Source: Asparagopsis taxiformis (taxonomy: Eukaryota; Rhodophyta; Florideophyceae; Bonnemaisoniales; Bonnemaisoniaceae). From it: a stretch of DNA of 64,000 nucleotides. This document shows positions 58,635-64,000 of the stretch, in pieces. The stretch is taken from positions 62,001 through 126,000 of the forward strand of contig JALQPE010000535.1 in NCBI GenBank assembly GCA_030407315.1, given 5' to 3'. The position numbers were made by a program, and so were the translations under genes. The stretch's first letter is position 1, and every line of letters starts with the position of its first letter. The notes beneath the pieces are model-generated. The model ran no database searches. It was given only the letters and a program-made list of their open reading frames with translations, and was not told the origin of the DNA.

Positions 58635-61600
58635 ATGCGCCACTCCCTGCAACTATGCATCCTCGCCCTATTGCTCGTCGCCGCCCACGCTGACCCGCAT
58701 CTACCCGTCTCGTCGTTCGATGCATTCCGCTCCACAAACCTCTCCCACTGGCTGCAGATGCGTCAGATAGATGCCGATGCAAGCCCGTTCCAGTATCTCG
58801 GCCCGAGTATTAGACGCGTCTTGATGATCAATGGCACCGCTGATGATACCTTTTCGCTCACTTTCTTTCCGCAAATCGGTAACTCCTCCGTCGATTATCA
58901 GTTCGTCTTTCGATCCTCCCAACCGCGCGTACTGGACCCTAGCGTAGATGTTGCCATTGCGGAAACCGCTAGTGATACCTATGCAAATTTGACCGTCGCA
59001 CTCGATTTCGCTAGATTCCCCGGCAAGACTTCTTTCACTATCGAGGCTCGCAGGAAATTGGACGCTTCTTTGTATGCGTCCTTCTCGATTGATTATATTG
59101 CCGCTGGACTTGTCATCTATTTGCCAGCTTCTGATACTATTGTTTCTGGAGCTGGGCGCTCGTTTCAAATACAGAGTTTTGAAGATGTATATCGCAGGCG
59201 TCATTGGGACTTTTCCGTGTTTGTTCAATATCTCAATGGCACAAACTCGGATGAAATTCTGCAAACGACCGATGTAGACCCCTCGACTGTTTTTCAGCTC
59301 TCGGATATCAATTCTTCCTTCATTTCGTATTCCGCTCAAATTCTCTGGGACAGTGCGACATGTCAGATAGCAGATGCGGTCTGGGACGGTGAACATCTCG
59401 CACTCAAACCGGGATGCGGCATGGGCTTTGCTATCGGATACGTCAATGCTTCCTTCTATGACGGCTTTCACTTTGCGTACGACTTTGAAGAAAATAGAGC
59501 AGGTGCTTTGAATACTTTCTTTCAATGGGATACTTTTACATTCGGTACAGACTTTGAGGATGAACTGTACACAACTTACTTTCTCACCGAGATTGCTGGA
59601 CAGCCGCCAACAGTTGTTCGCAGAGTTGACCCCGCAAATCCGTATGACATGAACGGTGGACAAGATATCTCCGTGGAAATGATCAATTCCGTGCACATAA
59701 ATATTACGTCGTTCAATGTGAACGGTGTAAAGTTCCCCTTCAAGCCCGGTACTCACATTATATTCGCTGGGCCGGATGATTTTTATGAAACTGCCACGTT
59801 TGTCACTCAACCAGGGACGGGGAAGCGATTGCCGTGGACCATATCGGCTACGCGTCTCATTACGCAGGCCAATGAATCTGTGACCCAAGTCGTTTCTTTC
59901 ATTGACCAAAGTGGCTTCCTCTTCTCTTATGATGACGAGGATATTATAATCACGAGTATCAGCCCAGCAATCGTCTCTGAACTTGGTGGAGAATTCATCA
60001 CTATTACAGGCATTTTCCCGTCGTTCAACACCTCTCTCACCAATCATAATGTCATCATTGGAAACACTTTCGTCCCGAGGCAAGCATTCGAGGAGACATC
60101 TTCTTCACAAATCAAGTTTATCGCACCTCCTCGCTCCGATATTGGCATTAATTTCGAGTATGATGTCGTCGTACAGATTGGAAATTCATATTCCGCTCCA
60201 GTCAGGTTAACCTATCTACCATCGTCCTTGCGTTCGATCGGACAAGCCTTCGGTGCATCGAAAAACCTGACTACTGGTGAATACTACATCAATTTCTGTG
60301 GAGTTACAACGTTCTCAATCGTTGCTGAAACAGCTAATGTTGATGCAAGATACAAGTGGATGCTCTTGAACGATTCCAATGACGACCTCCTAGCCTTGGA
60401 CAATGCTTCTAGCATTGCAACTGACAAGAGTGTGCTAGAACTACCAAATGAGTATGTTACGTCCTTTGACACAGAGTTCAAAGTTGTTGGAACAGTTCAC
60501 ATTGGAAACCTTTCGTCCACAGAGCTTTTCACAATCAAGAAAGTAGAACACTTTGTCATTGGTGTCACCATACTCCGACCTGAGGATCGCACTATCTCCG
60601 TTCCCGAAGTAAGTATGCGAATTGTGGCAAAGGTTGAGCTTCCTGAATGCTACGCCAATCAAACGGAGCTTATTTACGAATGGCAATACGAAGACAAGAT
60701 GGAAACTCTCCTGACATCCGAACGCCTTGGATTGAACAACACAGGCATTTTTGATAGGTCCACATCGCCACAATTTCAAACGTTCACCTTTTCCTTTCAA
60801 AACCGTTCAGCGCAACTGGATGGAGCGATCACGCCAACACGTCTAGGTCGTGAATTGGTAATTCCACGCGAGCAGTTGGCACACGGCCATCACCAAATTC
60901 GTCTCGAGGTGTATAGCACAGATTTGAAGTGTACTGGCACTGCGGAAAGCGAAGTGAACATTCGAGAGGCTCTGTTGCAGGCTGTGATCGGAACAGGTCA
61001 GGTGTCGCGAAAGATCTCCGACTCGGAAGACTTGCAAATGCATGGCAACTTTAGCTTCGATCCAGATATATTATCAACACGAAGAGCATCAAACGGTCTT
61101 ACTTTTGAGTGGACATGTCAGTTTTCGCTTTTTTCCAACTTTATCGATGCTGAATCATGCGAGCCGAATTTGCTGCCCGCTGATCGAAGTGTTGCGATGT
61201 TCAACGTGAGCTCCGACGTCCTGAAAGAAAAGACGCAGTTGGCCTCTGGTGATATTGGTGCAGAGGTGTTCTTGAGATACACTTTACAGGTTCAGAAAGG
61301 AGATCGAACGGGAGTCTCTTCGCAGCTTATCACAGTTGTAGCCTCGGAGGGTAGCGAGTTGACAGACTTTGCTCGGATTGAAATCGTCAACCCCCGAGGA
61401 GGCTACATTGATCCAACAGCTGTCAAGTTTTGGGAGGATATCATCATTCGTCCTTTGGCTCAGGAACAAACGCAATGGAAATTTAGGTTGGACGCCCCAT
61501 TATCAGAGGCGTCTCGTTTCCTGTCCAGTGCTGAAAATATAATTTCCAACCCCGGTTTCTACACTCCTTCAGCAAATGGAGATCCTGAGTTTCAAAGTCT

Positions 61601-63647
61601 TCCCCTTGGAATTCGAGCCGACAGACTAAAGCCACATGAAACGTATCGGTTTTCTGTTTCGTTTCAAGAAGTCGGCAAGCTTCCAAATGAAGCCACTGTG
61701 ATATTGAGAACTGTTGAAGTCCCCAATTTGATTTTGCAAACTCCTTCCAACCCGAATGGCACAACAGAAACGACTTTTCGGGCAAGTGCCAGTACTTCGT
61801 TCCCTGCTTCTTCTCGGTTCAGTTACCAGTTCTATGTCATGGAACAACAGCAATCAGCGAGGGAGTATTGCATTGATGGTTGTACGGGAGCAAACTATGT
61901 GCGGTTTCAAATCGGGAAACCTGGCATCTTCTTTCTCCAATGTCGCCTAATTGCTGCAGACGGAAGAACTTTGCTTGCCGTTCGGAATAGCACAGAGCTG
62001 CTTACAATATCTTCCTCTCCCTCTTTACGTGAGGTTGATGTCTTTGACAATTCAATCGATCGAGATTACAAATTTGGAGATGATGGTGCTGTCAATCAAA
62101 AGGGTTTCTTCTTTACAGAATCTTTGAATGTGCAAGAAAAGGTTTTCGCCATGAGTGACTCTTCAGCAGACGAGATTTGTGCACGATACACCAAGAAATG
62201 GGCAGGTCTCTCCCGTGCAATTATCGAGAATGAGGTTCCCAACACAGCTAACGCCAGAAACTACGTCTCCATCGCCTCGAATTATGCTCGTCTGACTTGT
62301 GTTGAAGACTCACAAACCCTGTATGAACTCTTGGCAATGGTACATCAATCCATTGCGAGATTACCGCCAGAAGAGAAGCCCTCAACTGCGTCGTACACTG
62401 CAAGTGAAGAAGACATCCCGAATGTTGAACTCGAGAGGGAACTTTTGAGGTTTTACAACTTTTCTATGGTTCGTGCCATTTCAACTATTTCTGCTGGAAG
62501 CTCACGTGCTCGTCTCTCTCCAGTTTCTGGGGCCGTGAACAATCTCATTCTGGACCTTTCTGAGCTGTGGGTAAGACATATTTCGGAAACCGCAGCAACT
62601 GATCGTGTATGTGGCTGGGATGCTGCATATTCCTTGGAAACCACGGATGGTATGTCCATTGATCTCGAGCCTACTGAAGCTGTTCGTTTCAGTGCAAATA
62701 CGATACATGTTGCTGTCAGATGCAATCCAGAACAAGGCAGTTCATTGAGTACTCCATATTCAAGTTTCGAGTGGTGTGACAACGTGTACGAAATTTATGG
62801 AGGTCGTAGGGCACTATTTACTGTTGCTGAACAGTTTGACTATCCATATCTTTCGGGTATACAGGGCACGAACCGGTCTGATACCCAACGGATTGTAATG
62901 GTTGATATTAGGTCGCTCGACGACTCAAATGGCAGTCTATCGCTTCAGTCTGACATCGAAACTGAAACTGCGACACCGGAAGCAGAATTTAGTGATCAGT
63001 ACTGTTACCGGGTGAGTTTGACAATGGGTGACGACGTCAACACAAGATCTGTTTCGTGCTCCCGGAACGTTCCATACTTAATGTCACCGAGAAAGCAGTA
63101 TGATGTTGAGTTTGAGAGGCCGTTTGATTATGATGCTTACCTGAAAAGAACAGAGGGAATCATTGCAACAAATGAAACAAGAAATGCTTCTAATGTTGTC
63201 ATAGCTCAGTCGAATCGCTTGGGATTGTATGGAGCTAACCGTGAGGGTTGTCAAGGCGGTAGCTTGAGTGGACTGTATGGAAAAGGCGGCGTTCTCGTTG
63301 GACTGATGCTGAGTATATTCCTGTTGATCATTTTAGTGACAGCTCTAACATATTTTCTGGTAACTGTGTTTGTTGCTGGTGCAGCAATTGCATTTGATGA
63401 TGCATTTATCACCGAAAACTGGGTGAATCGTGACGAATATGGACGGGGAGACATGCGGTATACTGGGTCTCAATTTACGCCATCTGAGACGCAGAGCAGT
63501 CAGAGAGGGAGCACGGTAGCGTCTGGGGAAGGTGCAGCAGATGGTCCAGCGAGAACGTTGGATATGTCGGATCTACAGCTGCCAGATCATGACACTCTTG
63601 TCGAAGAAACACGGAAAAACCTGCCTTCGCCGAGTGGACCGAGTTGA
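58635..63647 (+). CDS. Giant single-pass surface protein with IPT/TIG and REJ-like modules, copy 2
   Basis: A 1670-residue protein. The ATG at 58635 starts a good signal peptide (MRHSLQLCILALLLVAAHA). It parallels copy 1 in order: an N-terminal domain with FQYLGPSIRRVLMINGTADD (copy 1 has YFGPAIRKILQSNGIADD), IPT/TIG-like folds near residues 340-445 and 446-545 (IIITSISPAIVSELGGEFI), an Ig-like region, then a PKD/REJ-like module (LQMHGNFSFDPDI, LTFEWTCQF). A helical region follows, then a membrane helix at about 1555-1590 (LVGLMLSIFLLIILVTALTY). Unlike copy 1 it keeps a cytosolic tail of about 80 residues, Ser/Thr-rich (SETQSSQRGS). Function unknown; adhesion or cell recognition is the natural guess. 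Confidence 0.75.
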   Translation: MRHSLQLCILALLLVAAHADPHLPVSSFDAFRSTNLSHWLQMRQIDADASPFQYLGPSIRRVLMINGTADDTFSLTFFPQIGNSSVDYQFVFRSSQPRVLDPSVDVAIAETASDTYANLTVALDFARFPGKTSFTIEARRKLDASLYASFSIDYIAAGLVIYLPASDTIVSGAGRSFQIQSFEDVYRRRHWDFSVFVQYLNGTNSDEILQTTDVDPSTVFQLSDINSSFISYSAQILWDSATCQIADAVWDGEHLALKPGCGMGFAIGYVNASFYDGFHFAYDFEENRAGALNTFFQWDTFTFGTDFEDELYTTYFLTEIAGQPPTVVRRVDPANPYDMNGGQDISVEMINSVHINITSFNVNGVKFPFKPGTHIIFAGPDDFYETATFVTQPGTGKRLPWTISATRLITQANESVTQVVSFIDQSGFLFSYDDEDIIITSISPAIVSELGGEFITITGIFPSFNTSLTNHNVIIGNTFVPRQAFEETSSSQIKFIAPPRSDIGINFEYDVVVQIGNSYSAPVRLTYLPSSLRSIGQAFGASKNLTTGEYYINFCGVTTFSIVAETANVDARYKWMLLNDSNDDLLALDNASSIATDKSVLELPNEYVTSFDTEFKVVGTVHIGNLSSTELFTIKKVEHFVIGVTILRPEDRTISVPEVSMRIVAKVELPECYANQTELIYEWQYEDKMETLLTSERLGLNNTGIFDRSTSPQFQTFTFSFQNRSAQLDGAITPTRLGRELVIPREQLAHGHHQIRLEVYSTDLKCTGTAESEVNIREALLQAVIGTGQVSRKISDSEDLQMHGNFSFDPDILSTRRASNGLTFEWTCQFSLFSNFIDAESCEPNLLPADRSVAMFNVSSDVLKEKTQLASGDIGAEVFLRYTLQVQKGDRTGVSSQLITVVASEGSELTDFARIEIVNPRGGYIDPTAVKFWEDIIIRPLAQEQTQWKFRLDAPLSEASRFLSSAENIISNPGFYTPSANGDPEFQSLPLGIRADRLKPHETYRFSVSFQEVGKLPNEATVILRTVEVPNLILQTPSNPNGTTETTFRASASTSFPASSRFSYQFYVMEQQQSAREYCIDGCTGANYVRFQIGKPGIFFLQCRLIAADGRTLLAVRNSTELLTISSSPSLREVDVFDNSIDRDYKFGDDGAVNQKGFFFTESLNVQEKVFAMSDSSADEICARYTKKWAGLSRAIIENEVPNTANARNYVSIASNYARLTCVEDSQTLYELLAMVHQSIARLPPEEKPSTASYTASEEDIPNVELERELLRFYNFSMVRAISTISAGSSRARLSPVSGAVNNLILDLSELWVRHISETAATDRVCGWDAAYSLETTDGMSIDLEPTEAVRFSANTIHVAVRCNPEQGSSLSTPYSSFEWCDNVYEIYGGRRALFTVAEQFDYPYLSGIQGTNRSDTQRIVMVDIRSLDDSNGSLSLQSDIETETATPEAEFSDQYCYRVSLTMGDDVNTRSVSCSRNVPYLMSPRKQYDVEFERPFDYDAYLKRTEGIIATNETRNASNVVIAQSNRLGLYGANREGCQGGSLSGLYGKGGVLVGLMLSIFLLIILVTALTYFLVTVFVAGAAIAFDDAFITENWVNRDEYGRGDMRYTGSQFTPSETQSSQRGSTVASGEGAADGPARTLDMSDLQLPDHDTLVEETRKNLPSPSGPS

Positions 63648-63777
63648 AATCTTGACGACGACCCCATCCCTAGCAAGTCTTCAATTATTATGCTTGTACA
63701 ACAACTCGGTCTCAGTATCGTATCAACAGTCATCAACGAAGGTAATGTAAATTTTGTTCAACTGCTGTTATAGACGT

Positions 63778-64000
63778 CTATTCGACCTGTACTTGGGCAC
63801 TTTCAAGCTGCTGCCAAACTTCATGTACTAGGACTGATCCCACGTTGAACACCACATAGAAGGAGCGTTCTCCTGCCTTTAAATAATCCATGTCGCCAAC
63901 CTCACGCTTCAATTGTTCTTTGGCAGCTGCCAGTTGTGAGACAGTCGGAGGTCCTGGAAGTTTTGAAACGGCTACTAGGCTGACATTGGCCTGCTCTTGC
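63778..64000 (-). CDS. C-terminal fragment of an unidentified protein, continues beyond window
   Basis: On the minus strand a frame is open from the right edge to a TAG at 63778-63780, giving the last 73 residues (ending VWQQLESAQVQVE). It reads like protein: PGPPTVSQLAAAKEQLKREV, then YLKAGERSFYVVFNVGSVLV. It has one internal Met only, so the true start is outside the window. The family is not recognised. Convergent with the giant surface protein (130 bp). Confidence 0.6.
   Translation of the reverse strand, partial: QEQANVSLVAVSKLPGPPTVSQLAAAKEQLKREVGDMDYLKAGERSFYVVFNVGSVLVHEVWQQLESAQVQVE

Noticed and set aside
1..64000. Search for tRNA, rRNA, snRNA, transposons and CRISPR-like arrays
   Set aside because: No T-loop/acceptor pairing, rRNA or U6-like sequence, terminal inverted repeats, transposase or spaced direct-repeat array was recognised by eye. 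A covariance-model scan would be decisive.

Overview
The window is nuclear DNA of a photosynthetic eukaryote, most likely a red alga. The evidence is: mostly intron-free genes of eukaryotic type (cullin, importin-7/8, eIF4A3, Tudor-SN, SNF2 ATPase, Spt4); the few visible introns are 64-96 nt; several proteins have plastid-type presequences, including the cytochrome b6f assembly factor CCB1; and there is a Golgi-type carbohydrate sulfotransferase of the kind used on sulfated galactans. Nothing in the DNA fixes the species. Genes lie on both strands, often tens to hundreds of bases apart. No rRNA, tRNA, transposon, CRISPR or prokaryotic operon was seen.

Layout. 1-4 kb: 3' end of a CUL3-like cullin, then four minus-strand genes (plastid hypothetical, cupin-like, AMMECR1, plastid S1-domain protein). 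4.6-16 kb: secreted/anchored M14 carboxypeptidase, a three-exon SPT4, CWF19L1, importin-7/8, a plastid thioredoxin-like protein, and an HExxH membrane metallopeptidase candidate. 15.8-23 kb: two tandem spliced metallothionein-like genes, a membrane protein of unknown function, and a secreted malectin-domain protein with a 14-residue repeat. 23-34 kb: NAA30, an alpha-kinase, a three-exon RING-H2 membrane protein, Tudor-SN and an inositol-polyphosphate 5-phosphatase. 34-41.6 kb: a second M14 carboxypeptidase, two tandem paralogous membrane proteins of unknown family, a second thioredoxin-like protein, and a small two-TM protein. 41.8-50 kb: SNF2 ATPase with a C-terminal CUE/UBA-like domain, a third thioredoxin-like protein, eIF4A3 and CCB1. 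50.5-63.6 kb, all plus strand: a KAR5/GEX1-like candidate, two giant single-pass IPT/REJ-type surface proteins, and a sulfotransferase between them. A minus-strand gene runs off the right edge.

Most genes are unrelated housekeeping functions. The points of most interest are: a 256-bp tract that is 255/256 identical between the two tandem unknown genes, which points to recent gene conversion; a Cys-rich metal-binding pair with identical intron placement; three thioredoxin-like proteins sharing an unusual CRxC active site; and the run of a karyogamy-like gene followed by two REJ-type receptors. Start codons were set by eye to the first sensible ATG. Splice sites were inferred from GT-AG signals, reading frame and family alignment from memory, not from transcripts.
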